Origin: Tubiluchus corallicola | Lineage: Eukaryota > Priapulida > Priapulimorpha > Priapulimorphida > Tubiluchidae | Assembly (NCBI GenBank): GCA_030141605.1 | Contig: JAQGDQ010000497.1 | Location: 99,841 to 163,840 of the forward strand | Length of the DNA: 64,000 bases | Reading direction: 5' to 3' | Part shown: positions 1 through 12,200 of the stretch, piece by piece | Position numbering within the stretch: the stretch's first letter is position 1 | Layout of the letters: each line of letters starts with the position of its first letter | Translations under genes and position numbers: made by a program | The notes under the pieces: generated by a model | Told to the model about the DNA's origin: nothing | The model's database searches: none | What the model saw: the letters and a program-made list of their open reading frames with translations, nothing else

Positions 1-311
1 GCGCAGGGGTAAGCATCAATAACGTGCATTTTTTTAAATGGCAGACTTGAAAAACATCATTTCAGATATAATCTTTTAAAAGTATTGACATAAATTGTTA
101 ATCATTCTCTTTCTTTGTGTATTTTTTTCCAAAGAAAGGACAAGAACGGTTTTGTGTGACAGCATGGCAGTTGTGTCCAGAATTTTCTGATACTGCTGTC
201 ATTTAAAGAAATTTATGTGTTACTTTATGTGTACAGGAAAGAATATAATGCGTAATTTGAAACTGTTATAAAATTTATTCTTTCCTTTGTGACCTTTTTA
301 TTTACCGACAG

Positions 312-1040
312 ATGGCGCCAACAGTATTAGGATCCACGCAAATGCCCCGAGGTAATGTGATGGGAGTGCCAGGCCCAGTGCCAGTTCCTGCAATGGGTCA
401 ACCAGGGTATGGATTGCCACATTCACATGGTGTCCACTCGGGTCACTCGAAAGCTTATCCTGCCATGGTACGTTTATTTTTTTTGTAAAGAGTTTATTTT
501 TTAACTGTAAGTCTGTGATATGTTATTAACACACTGCCGTGAGAAATCACTGGCCTGCAGTTTTCAAGGGAGGCTTGCACATGTTTTTAAATTTCTTTCA
601 TTCAACAAATGCAATGATTTCACTTTGAATTACTTAAAGTTGCTTTCACCAAGTGTCTTATGTTTCTAAACACGTTTTTTTTGCTCAAGAGTTTCTGAAA
701 CTATTTGTTAAGCACATACTGTTCAATAAGCTTCTTTCAGTTGTATGTTTATTTTATGGTAAGCACTGCAAAGACTGTACTGCGAGCATAAAATAATATT
801 CCTTATACAGACTGTAACGTACGTGTTTAATGTTAGGGAGTTGTGCCTGGAATGTATGGTGATCATCATGGTCACGTCAAACATGGGAAACACGGCAAGG
901 TAAAGATGAAAAAGATGGGAAAGGAGCACAAGAAAATGAAGAAGATGGGCAAGGTTGGGAAAGTAAAGAAGAAGAAACATCACAAGGGCAGTTCTAGCAG
1001 TTCTAGTAGCAGCAGTTCAAGTTCTAGCAGTGATGAGTAA
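312..1040 (+). CDS. PRR13-like Pro/Gly-rich protein with Lys/His-rich and poly-Ser tail (3' end only)
   Basis: Two exons are visible: 312-467 (52 codons, after a tttaccgacag acceptor, before a gtacgt donor) and 837-1040 (68 codons, ending in TAA). Both are phase 0. The first is rich in Pro, Gly and Met (MGVPGPVPVPAMGQPGYGLP). The second has His/Gly spacers, then a strongly basic run of KMKK/KHGK motifs, then 14 serines and Asp-Glu at the C-terminus. This order (Pro/Gly-rich, Lys/His-rich, Ser run, acidic end) matches the layout of the vertebrate PRR13 (TXR1) family, a small poorly characterised protein linked to taxane resistance. The resemblance is compositional, so the name is tentative. 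The first exon begins with ATG directly after the acceptor; the true start is probably further upstream, outside the window. The 836-aa-free antisense reading of the same DNA is ignored as a shadow. Confidence 0.5.
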
Positions 1041-3699
1041 AAATATTTGAAAGCAAGCGTGTGTGTGTGCGCATGCATGCGTGTTACTTTGTAGAGTCTC
1101 GGAGCTTTTATAGCTGGGAGTTTCAGACTATAACTCACTTTCCAGGGTTTGACTTATTACTAGGTGAATTTATATACATATCATGTAACAGAAAATTGTT
1201 TGTCAAAGCCTCTTTAGCACATTTTTGCAGCTTTTGAGGCAACTAGAAGTGCTATTCCATGAGCGTATAATATATATTTTGTTAAATTTATATGATAAAA
1301 CAATTTGTCAATTTACTTCCAGTTTTATATGATACTGGAGTGAAGAAAACCATTGTGTCATTCCTTAGGTTTGTCTGTTTAAGCATTTTGCATTATATTT
1401 CAAAACCGGTGAGCCTATAAAATCTAAACTAGATATGTTTATACTCTGCAGCAGAATGAGACTAATGCCGTATTGACCACTGGTTAGTAACCTTTAACAT
1501 ATCACTTGTTATCAAAATGTCTGTATTGCTGAATCTGTTCTCAGAGCACTTGAAGAAGGCAGAACAAAGAGTGGCCTAGATTCGATATTGCATTAATATG
1601 GTATATATTTGTACACAAAAATTTGCCTGGACATCAAAAACAAAAAGCAGATAATTTCTGCTAAAATTAGCTATATCCTTCCCCATACTAACGTTTGGCA
1701 AGATATAGTTAATCAGCAGTGATAGAGGGGAAAGGCTTATTTGTTTTGTTTTTGTTTTTTTTTTGCTGTGAAAAAGAAATAGAACGAAAGTGTTTTGCGA
1801 GACTGAGAGCAAGAAAATATGCAGAGCTTTTGCAACTAACTGCTACTAACTAAAAAACATTTTTTGCTGCTGGGTGATTTGCCCAAGCTTGGTCACTGTA
1901 TTCTCTGTGCAAATAAACTGACAGCAAGTAATTTTTCTGTATGTAACAAATATTTGTTGTCCTAAAAGAAAGTCTTGATAGGACGAAATTTACTTACTAA
2001 ATTTTAGTTTGATTAAACGTTGTTCTTCTTCGATGAAACATAACTTAATCGAAACTGACGTTGTCTGCAAAGAACTTTTGTGTTTTTGAAGCAACTTGTC
2101 CTACATTGAATTTCGATATTTATTTTCACTTGTTATGTGCAGCCAATCAGATTCTTACCACATTTAGACAGACAAAGGCAACATTTATTTGCTTTCACTC
2201 ATTTTAATGAGCAACATTAGCATTAACGGCTAATTAGCGACTTACCCCTTGCAACGATACAAGTAGGGACAGCACACAACCACTAACGTAATTGTAGGAT
2301 GTATCCCCTGGCGATGGCAGCCGCTGGACTCAATTCTGCAAGTTTGCAGTCTGAAATCTAGATGACACAACCACCCAGGACATTTGCATGGAAAATTACT
2401 AAGATAAACCTAATAGATGTGTTTTTGCAAATACATTGTAGCTACTAGCTTCGTGAATATAAAGTAAACTTAAATCCCTTTTTTGAACTATTTGATTTGA
2501 ATAGATTTGAATGTTTCGCGATTATAAATTCAAGTTTGTTAAATTATGTACGGTCTTAAAATCATTGACTTGGTTAAGAATAATCTACCAGATCGGTGCG
2601 TGACAGTAGCTGTAGTTTCATTTTGCTTTTTGAGGGTTTTGTATTTTAGGTTTTAGAACTTATCTAACGATGTGCTTCATCATCACTTTTCTATATTGAA
2701 GGAAGTGTCAGCATTAGTGTTGAACCTTTTTGTGAAGTTGAACTGCTGGCAGGAATAAATTTGAATAACTTAAACCCTCCTAGTTTTATATGTAAAATTT
2801 GCTAATCTTTCTATTATTTTTAGTGTTGCAGAAAAATATAATTAAAGGTAAAAATTGTTGAATTTTTAAAAGTTTATGTGTTCATATTTTAAGTGCTATA
2901 GAATAGAATTTTCTATAATAAACTTACGTTCTCTAATAAGTGATTTCATTGTTAATTATTATTAATTTTTGTGAACTTTTGTTACAGAACACATGATAAG
3001 TAAATGGACTGTAAATAAAACAGTTTGAATTAAATTCCATTTACAATATGTCTCATATACTGTTCAACGTCACAAAAGCTTTGCACAAACAAGAAAGACT
3101 CAGTTAAATCATAAGCTTATGCGCAGATTTATTCACGTTTACAGCTTATGTTTGGAGCTGCAATTTTTCAGGCTTCCATTGCTTTACTAGTTGTTACAGG
3201 TGCAACCAGCAACTAACACGAGTAATAATAATTAGAAATGAATTCATCAAAATCTTTCCACAGAACTGGCTTAATATACTGTTTAATGTGACGTTTTACC
3301 TTCTACCATCATCATGAAACACTCACGTGACAAAGATAATGATCAATCTTTTGAAGAATGGGAAGTGAGGTTAGTTATTGATTTAATCATAGCTTAACAT
3401 TAAACCCAGTTTAAGACAGTAGCTTAAAATAATTTCAGGTACTACAATATGAACTGTCAAATAAAATTTTGTAGATATTACATTCATGTCACTGGTAATG
3501 ATTTTTTCAACCATTGATAAAACTGTCTCTAACACTTACATCACCAAATTGGCAAAATGCTACCATAAACAAAATTATTCTAGTTCTGAACAACATTAAA
3601 AATAATGCTAATTTATTGTGTGTAACTCGTTTGTTAAAAGATTAAAATTAACGTTTCGCAATAAAATCTGTTATAAAAATATACTACCAAAAAACTAAT
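1041..3699. other. 3' UTR and gene-free intergenic DNA
   Basis: No supported gene was found after the stop codon at 1040. The first AATAAA downstream is near 1911. A (GT)n/(GCAT)n patch lies at about 1058-1085. Otherwise the stretch is AT-rich and featureless, except for a GC-richer patch at 2246-2350 that has exon-like borders on the minus strand and is discussed as a finding. Confidence 0.6.
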
Positions 3700-5260
3700 C
3701 CGAATAGAATTTTCTTGCTGGCGTGAACCTTGAGCATGTTGAAGACGTTCACCAATGTCATTTCGCTTGCATAATTACTCACACGAGAATTACCGGATCA
3801 GATAATTTATATGCAGAAATCGCTGAAATTCTAAACAATATTTCAAAAAACAGGCACATTTCCGCAGGATATTCAAAAAGGAATACTTATCCCTTTACCG
3901 AAGTCAGGTAAGAAACGAGGTCCTATAGAAAATCTTAGACCATTGATGTTGCTTACACTCATAAGGAAAATTTTGGCTGTCTGTATGTAGGATCTATGAC
4001 AGGTTACATACTTACATTCCAACAAGCCAAGCAGCATATCAACCAGGACGGAATACTACTGAATTAGCGCAAGCCTGTAAATTGCTAGCCGAAAAAGCCA
4101 TCTCTTCTGCTGATTACTCAATATATATTCTCATGATTGATATGTCAAAGACCTTTGATTGCGTTTGGAGAAAAACTCTGCTTTGCTGTCTGGAAGAAAT
4201 CCTTGAACCTGATGAAATATACATCATGAGTATAATGTTAGAAAATTTATTAATTCAAGTCAGGTGTGAAGGGAAGTTGAGCCTGCCATTTTCTACAAAC
4301 AGAGGAGTACCTCACGGTGACTGCCTAAGCCCTGTACTTTTTACTATATATCTTGCCATAGCTCTCACTGAGGACAAAGTTATACCATTGAAAGACCTAG
4401 AAGATCACAACTACACAATTCTTGATCCTGAATTAATACCGAATGAAGTAAGACAAGAACACTGTTTCAGCTCTCTACAAAGTAAGTCAACTACTATATC
4501 TATGCAGTACACTGATGATGTGGCATGGATTACAAGAAACAAAGAAGAAATAGTTGAAATAAAAAAACTCAGTAGAGGAGAAACTGAACAGAATGGATCT
4601 CGTTGTAAACAAAAATAAAACTGAAGAGTTTCACATGGTGAACATGCCATGGTGATGAATCATGGCAACGTTGCAAGTATCTCGGTAATCTGCTAGCAGC
4701 AGAAGACGACATATCTAGACTGAAGATAATGGCATTATCAGCTTACTCAAAACACACGAAAGTTTTTGAGAAATGAAGATTTCTTTGGAAACAAAAATTA
4801 GAATATTTTCAGCCTTAGTTGAAACTGTATTTCTTTATAACTCTGAGCTCTGGACATTAAAAGCAAATCATAAAGCTAAAATCGATGCATTTCAAAGGCG
4901 AAATTACAGAAACATTTTGGGTATTACATGGCCAAAGAAAATTTCAAACAAAGATCTATATGGAAAAATAAAAGAAGAACCTTGGACAATAAAAATAAAA
5001 ATACACCGTTTAAGATGGATTGGGCATATGCTTAGACTACCTGATGATACTCCAGTGAAGATAGCTCTTCTGCTAGCCATAGAACCAGCTAAAAACCCTA
5101 CAGGAGGACAAATGCTAACATATTTAGATTTTGCACAGAAAGATTTAAACACTTCAGCATCGATCCTTAGAAATAAATGCACTTGGGGCATTGCGGCAAG
5201 CAGGGAGTCCTGGCATAGGGAGGTGAGCAGAATCATGTCCCTGGACGTATGATTCATTGG
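3700..5260 (+). mobile_element. Decayed non-LTR retrotransposon (reverse transcriptase and C-terminal region)
   Basis: Several frames carry successive parts of one reverse transcriptase. About 3868-3990 reads LIPLPKSGKKRGPIENLRP, the fingers motif of LINE polymerases. 4082-4618 contains DMSKTFDCVW (motif A region), RGVPHGDCLSPVLF (motif B region) and QYTDDVAW (the YADD box with Thr for Ala). 4773-5252 contains LYNSELWTL and HRLRWIGHMLRLPDDTP, typical of the tail of such proteins. At least two frameshifts and several stops interrupt it, so it is dead. No endonuclease domain or 5' end is seen. I did not assign a clade. It sits between the PRR13-like gene and HSPBP1. Confidence 0.85.
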
Positions 5261-5850
5261 ATGATGATGATCAGACGAGTAAGACAGTCTAGTTGATCTT
5301 TAATTAAATATTTTATTTTGATTTTCTTGTGCAATTGACTAATTGTCTAAACTAAATGCCTTGCGTTTCATATTTGCAAATCACTTAGTTGCCAGCATTC
5401 AGGTGCACCCGACATTGATTTTGAGTTCTAAGCCTCAGTTCTGTCAGATTGGGGTATAAATGATGTTTCTGGTTTGACTGGTTTCTAAAATTTGACTCAA
5501 TTAAATAATAGACTTAGTGACTAGATAGTCATGTTAATTAACAGTGATGATATTACCATAAATTGCAAAGTAAAAAATTGATTGCTGTGAGCTTGAATTG
5601 TTTTTGACAACGTTTTTCTCGCTCTAAAACTTAACCTATTTCAACCTATAATAATAAAGTATAATTTTTATATGCAGTTAGTTAATTACCCACAGGAATT
5701 CCAAGTTTAAAATTAATCAAAGTATAAAAACTTAATCAAATTAGGTAGAATGACCCTAATCAGCATTCTAACATTGGAAATGCTGAATTTGGTTGCTATG
5801 CTGCTATGGACTACAAGGGATGACTTATGCCATGGACTGCTATGGTCACT

Positions 5851-5925
5851 GATTAGTACAGTAGTCTCGGGTGTTTGCTTTGTAAGCCGAAGATTCTTGG
5901 TTCGAATTCAGACTGTCTTCCAATT
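5851..5925 (+). repeat. Degenerate tRNA-derived (SINE-like) segment
   Basis: The stretch holds a B-box-like GGTTCGAATTC and, upstream, an anticodon-arm-like TTTGCTTTGTAAGCCGA whose loop would carry TGT (threonine). The stems are imperfect (a mismatch in the anticodon stem and wobble pairs in the T stem), and no clean acceptor stem is seen. It is best read as an old tRNA-derived element rather than a working tRNA gene. Confidence 0.35.
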
Positions 5926-6200
5926 TTTCCACATTTCTTGTCTTCCAATGTTGGTATCAAGGTTTAATTAATAATTGTGGTATCTTTAATAATAATAATC
6001 TTGTCCTTAAGATTATAATAATTATTATTGTTGTCAATTGATGATTATAGAACAGAAACTTAAATAAAAGAATGCAGTTCACGATGAAAATAGTTTCAGA
6101 GTTTAGTCTCTATTAGATTGGCACTGAATTTTGAGGCTGTCTACATTTTCCCATAATTTGTGTTTTTTATTTTAATATTTTCGCCATAACTTTTGCCTAT

Positions 6201-6202
6201 AG
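6201..6202 (+). promoter_or_regulatory. Splice acceptor 23 nt before the HSPBP1 start codon
   Basis: A long pyrimidine-rich tract (about 6160-6200) ends in CCTATAG, and the ATG follows at 6226. The short leader implies either an upstream non-coding exon or a spliced-leader acceptor. Confidence 0.55.
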
Positions 6203-6225
6203 GTTGTCTGAAACAGAGCTGTATT

Positions 6226-9200
6226 ATGGAGGATAGATCTAATGAGCCCGGTGGAGGTGGTGAGGGAAACAGAGGATCTGAGGGAGCTGGTGGAGGAGAC
6301 AGGGAAAGGAGGTATCCTGTGAGCTTGCCAGGAGCTCTTCAGTTTGCTGTAGAGAACACAGACCAATCATCGGGTAGTGGACATCAGCATCAACCCCTCT
6401 CAGAACAGGTAATTGTATGAGAAGCATGTAACGTTAAGTAAGTTATTTATTAAAATAAGCTAATACGATAATAACTTGTGCATAAAATCTTTTTTGTTGG
6501 AAAGATGAAACATTAATTTTTAAGATCCAGAAACCTTTATTGACTTTTGCATAAAATTCTAGTATGTAAACTATATGCCTTTAGTCTTGCAGTCATCATA
6601 AGTTTACCTCGTTTAGCCGCTGTGACCTATTATTCTTTACCTCGGGCTGTGTAGTGTGTATTAACTTAAACGTATGCACTTACGGCATGACACTACCAGA
6701 TGATATGACACCAGGTGTCAGTTAGTTAGATGTAGTTAACCACTAAATATCATCCCGCGGCTCTGAGTTTTTAATATAAAGCATTTATCCATGAAGCAAT
6801 AGATTTATAAGCCATACCTCAGGCTCAGTAGACACATATTTTATGTACATTTTGAAAACTTGTATAGATCTCCTGTTTAATCTATAATATACATTCTAGT
6901 AGAGTAAAATCAATTATTCATAAAGGAAGACAGGACGATTGTTTAGACTCAATCTCATTTAAATTTACTGTCCAACATATACATTTTCTTGCCTATAAAA
7001 GTTAACAGTTGTTCCTTATATTTGATTAATAACGGCAACCGAACACAGCTATTGCTTACGTCAGAAACTAACCACAGTTTGTGCAATGGCAGGCATCTTC
7101 CCTTGCGCATCAAGCACATATGCATAAGTGTTACAGTACTGTTTAAATGCATGATGTCACGAAAATGTGCTCTACATCATATGATGTCATGAAACTAACA
7201 CTGCAGTTCATGATCATGGTTATCACGGTACCGTCTTCTATTTGTCGGCCACGCTAACGTGTCAAAAAGGCGCCGTCGCCAATCTTAGTAGATTCACTGA
7301 GCCGTGCGTAGCTTTGAAAGTTTAACAACATGTGAATACCCGAGGTAATTATTATTTAACCTAAGCTTTGAAATAAAAAAGCTATTGTAGTTTTCAATAT
7401 TTCAGAGCATACTTTATTTTGAACTATTGTTTACACAATCGTCTGGTTTTGCTTTAAACACATATCAAGTAGCAGCTTAGGATCAGAATATTCTTCAAAT
7501 AATGTGAATTTATTACGCAGAGCAGTATACAGTATTTTGCTTGGTAGTATACAAACAATGAGTAATAGTGCAGAATAAATTATTACACCAAGTATTGCTC
7601 AAACAATATGAAAACTATTAGTCCTCAAAATTCGGTGTGAAAGCCATGCACATCTCATACAGACTGCAATCTCGAGTGGTTTGATTGGGATGACACATGT
7701 TGCAGATATCTCACAGTCTGTCCGCAAGCCTGGATCTACCATAAGGGCAACCTGGGCATTTGCCCAGGGGCCCTTGAGCCAAGAGGGGCCCTTTGCGATT
7801 GGGTATATATATTTTTTCCTCATGACTCAATTTAAGCACGAGCCACGGCAGCTGGCGCTTCTCCGCCAGCCCCTGAACACAGCACTCGGTAGTCCTACCC
7901 AACTTCACCTACCATCCAATCAGAATAAAATAAGTTGTTTACAATAAATGAGGTCTCTTGATTGTCTGTCCTATAAGTCATTTTGATGATTTCACAGGTT
8001 TTGGTGTGTGTGTGCGTGTGTGATGTGGCCTCCTTAAGGGTGTGGATTTTGGGGGGGTCCTCCGGGCTGACAGTGCCCAGGAGCCCCTAGGTTACTGATC
8101 CGGCCCTGTCTGTCCGTCTTATCCATCTTTCAGAACAGCTCCATTATGTGTGGCAGAATTGAGGTCCGTTCAAACGGGGAAAAAATGAAAGTCAGAATTT
8201 GCAGGTCGCTCCTATAATCATACTCCTATGGTCGTCCTCAAGATTGCAGACTGTGCGAGGTGTGCAGTGCTATCACGCTATATTTTGTCAGCATGGTAGA
8301 TTCTCTGTTGTTCTAGTAATCTTAGCGTAATAAGCAGTTCTGTACTTTTACTGGTTGTACCCCTAGTACAACATTATATTCCACCCTGCATTAATTTTCC
8401 ACTCTTTTAATTTTTTTTTGTTCATTTCAACCAGGATAGACAGTTTCTAATGAGTGCATTGGACTCTGTGATGTCCGATCCTCTTCAACACGTTAAGGCC
8501 AGATTGTCCGCTCTTAGAGAAATATTTTACAAACAAGATAACCAAGAACCTTTTGACATAGAACAGCTACAGGAAATCTTAGAAGACCTTAAAGAATGGT
8601 GCGAAAATATGGATTTAGCAAATGGTAATAAGTATGCGTGTTTAATTTTCTATTAAATACAATGGCCCTTACATATGGAATTCAATTGCTCCAGCTATTA
8701 AAAATGCCAACTCGCTGTCCATATATAAAAAAAATTATAAATTAAACTTACTTGAAACATATAACTGATCACTCAATCATGATTTTTTTTGTTTTTCATT
8801 TTCAAAAACTTCCCCTCTAGTATAATAATATTTTTAATACTTCCCACCCGTATTTATATTTGTATATATGTAATATTGTATCTGTATATATTGTAATTTT
8901 TTCGTAACTAATTCTAGTGGCCTACCATAAGCTAGCTTCTTAGGTCTCTAGCGCAAAATTCGTGAATTGTATCATATTTTTGTATTAACAAAACCTGATT
9001 ATCGTGCGCATGTAATGTATATGTTTATTGCGAAATAAATTTATTAAAATCTAAAATTAAAATCTAATCTAATGTTTGATAGAGCTGTTTGCTTATTTAT
9101 TTCGAATGCATTTGATGTGATATGGCAATGATTGTTCATTAAAGCTTGCTTTAACATCTGCAGATTTAACAGTTCGTTGATAATTTGATGTACGACAAAT

Positions 9201-12200
9201 TTTCGTTCTTGGTTCTTAGCACTCACGTTAGTGCAAATTCCCAGGCGAGTTCATAGCCTAGCGGTACTGTACTGCCAAACTCGCTATATTACCAAATTTT
9301 TTCCGGTCCCAAAGTGGGTGATAAAAAATGGTTTGACTATACGCACAAATGTGTTGCAGATTTTCATAAGCTTGGAGGATTTGAACACTTGCCAAGGCTT
9401 CTCACCACTGCTGATGCAGCTGTGCAATGGAGAACAGCTGATCTGATTGCTACACTGGCTCAGAATAATGTCTATTCACAACAGCATCTGCTGCAACTAG
9501 GAATCTTGCCTCAGCTATTACAGCTGCTAGACTGCAGTGAGAATGAAGAGGTTCGAGTGAAAGCACTATACGGCTTGTCCTGTATGTAAGCTTAGTCTAG
9601 TATTTTTTTATTTCTTATGTCCCTGACCACGTTATAGGCCTACGATCAAATGCTGGCTAAAGTGGCACTTACTTGGTATCCGTTATCCACTTGCAGAACA
9701 GCTACATACAAAAAAATCAATAGGAAATAGCTGCAGAAAAAGATAACAATTAAGCATTGCTGATGTCTGGCAAATGCCTTTCAAAAAGCCAGAAGAAACT
9801 GCCTAATTGCAATAGCTTGAAGTAATATCTAGCAAAAGTCATTTCTTATCAAAGTTGCAAACTTCTTTACATTTCTTTTAGAAGTACATCATGATTACTG
9901 CCTTTTGCCCACTTGGTATCCAGTATAAATTTAACACATTCTTAAAAAAATTATAACTTATATGGCCTCCAATTGCTATATTCCCTGTAATCTAGCTAGC
10001 AAGTTTCGATATACTAGCAAGCAATTTCATCAGAAACCTGACATTCTTTCTTTTTAAGTAAAATTTTTTTCACCTTTGTGATTATATATTTAGTTTACGT
10101 GTTTCTCTACAGGTTTAGTCAGATCAATGCCAGCAGCTCAAGCCAAATTCATTGAGCTAGATGGCTTCTCTTACTTGCTGCGAGCAATGCAAACTGACAT
10201 GCCACGACTAAAAGTCAAGGCAGCTTTTCTGATTTCAGCAATTTGTTCCTCTGATCACAAAGTGACTGGTAAGTACTACCTAGCCTTGATTTGATCTGTT
10301 ATAGAACCTAAATGTGTTGCTGTTTCGTTACCGAAAATAGTGAATTCGGTTCTGCTCTGAAACTTTCAAAATTTAGCTTTATTTAACCTAACAGCTTAAC
10401 TGGCAAGGTACCGTATATACTCGCATATAAGCCGAATTTAGAACTATAAAATACAATACTGAAATCAGGGGGTCGACTTATATGCGCATGAAACAAAATG
10501 AACACAAGGACAGACACTAATGCCAATTTTCCAGCCACACATTTTCATCGCTATCTGACTCTTTATTTGGTTGTGTGTCACCAGTGGTGTATTGGAGGGG
10601 GATCGCCGTCCACCCACTTTTTTTTAGAAAAAATTCACATTTCAATAAGGGATCAATTTTGTTGATTGGGTATGGAGTAAAATTAGACAAGTTGATGGTC
10701 GGCTTATATACGGGTTTTTGCAAAAACTGGCCATTTTAAAGCAGTTTTGGGGGGTCGGCTTATATGCGATGTAGGCTTATATGCGAGCATATACGGTAGT
10801 AAAATTTGTTAAAAAATACCACCGAGTCTAGTTATTGCTAGACCATCTACCACTATTAGTTTTATGGTGTACAAGGCATTTACTAAAAAATTTACAAAGA
10901 AGCAGATGTTGTTATCATATTAAGCAGAACAGATGTGAATGAACATTATACTTATTTATAGGCAGCTAGCCAACCAACCTACCAACCTACAAATAATGTT
11001 ATGACGTCTGTTTTAAATCAAGAAATCCATAACATTACCTGTAATTGGTTGAGCTATTGGTTTCCTGTATACAAAAAGTTTGGAGGCCAAACTAGCATGT
11101 AACTTCGACAGTTGTCCGTGTTCTGTTTTTCCTGTGAACTTCACACTTGTCTGCCTGCCACGTGTCGTTGTTTTTGTTTCAGCTTTCCAGCAAGTTGTTA
11201 TTAGGTTTATGTTTTTTAGTCGTCCCTTTCCGTTTCTAAAATTTGTTTACGTTGTTTTTTCAACTTTTATGCAGTTACGCAGCACCTACTCACATCATCT
11301 ACGGCGGGGGCCATGGGGCGGCCATCCACCGGGTCGTTAGTCCCCAGAAGGTGTATGCAGAATTGCTGCAAATGCTTTAGCCACCCTTTATTTTTGAACA
11401 TTTAATGTTGAATGACTTTCATTGCGGACGCTTACAAAAAGTTTAAACTAGACCACGCAACAAATCATTTATTTTTATTCTATTTTTTCCCAATAACAAT
11501 ATAAAGAAAAATAGATATAAATAAACAGACACCAAGTTAGAATGAGGATTGTTATGACTTTTATAGAGTAATCAGTAGCACATCATTTTTGAATTAGTAC
11601 AAGTGAAATTTATTATTATAAACAGTCAAACCTCTTTATACTACTTACTTTGGAACTGCCAAAAAAGTTGGCATTATTATAACGAGGTACATGCCTATGC
11701 AAGTATAGACATTTTGTTTTGTTAAAATTTAGACGTTCAACAAGGTCGGCATTATAACAAAACTTAACTGTATTTATTATTTTATAAGTACAAAGAGAGT
11801 AGCCATCTTTCCTAAAAAATATAATATTATAAGTGTTCACAGAACAGTGCTTTTATAAGGTACAATTATGATATATTTAACACAGATGCATTACTTGATA
11901 TGGGCATGGTGCAACAAATAATTGGTTTATTGCATGATCAACACGATTCCACACATGAGCACATTGCTAGTGCTCTTCTCAGCCTAATATCAGACAGTGA
12001 AAGAGGACAGCGACTGTGTTGCTCTCCCGAACTCGGACTAAGATCACTTCTCAATAAAAGGCTGGTGGACTTGGCGCAAAAAGAGGAATATCTAGTATGT
12101 AAACCATTACACGTTCTCAGCTAATTTAATGTGTTGGAATACCCGTGCTGTTCTACGTGTAAATTTAAAATACAGTCAAACCTCGCTATAATGGACTTTA

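Noticed and set aside
723-983. 86-codon minus-strand frame
   Set aside because: It is the antisense shadow of the Lys/His-rich PRR13-like exon.
9231-9446. tRNA-like TAGCCTAGCGG text and a 71-codon frame before HSPBP1 exon 3
   Set aside because: There is no B box or cloverleaf, and the frame is out of register with the conserved exon starting at 9360.
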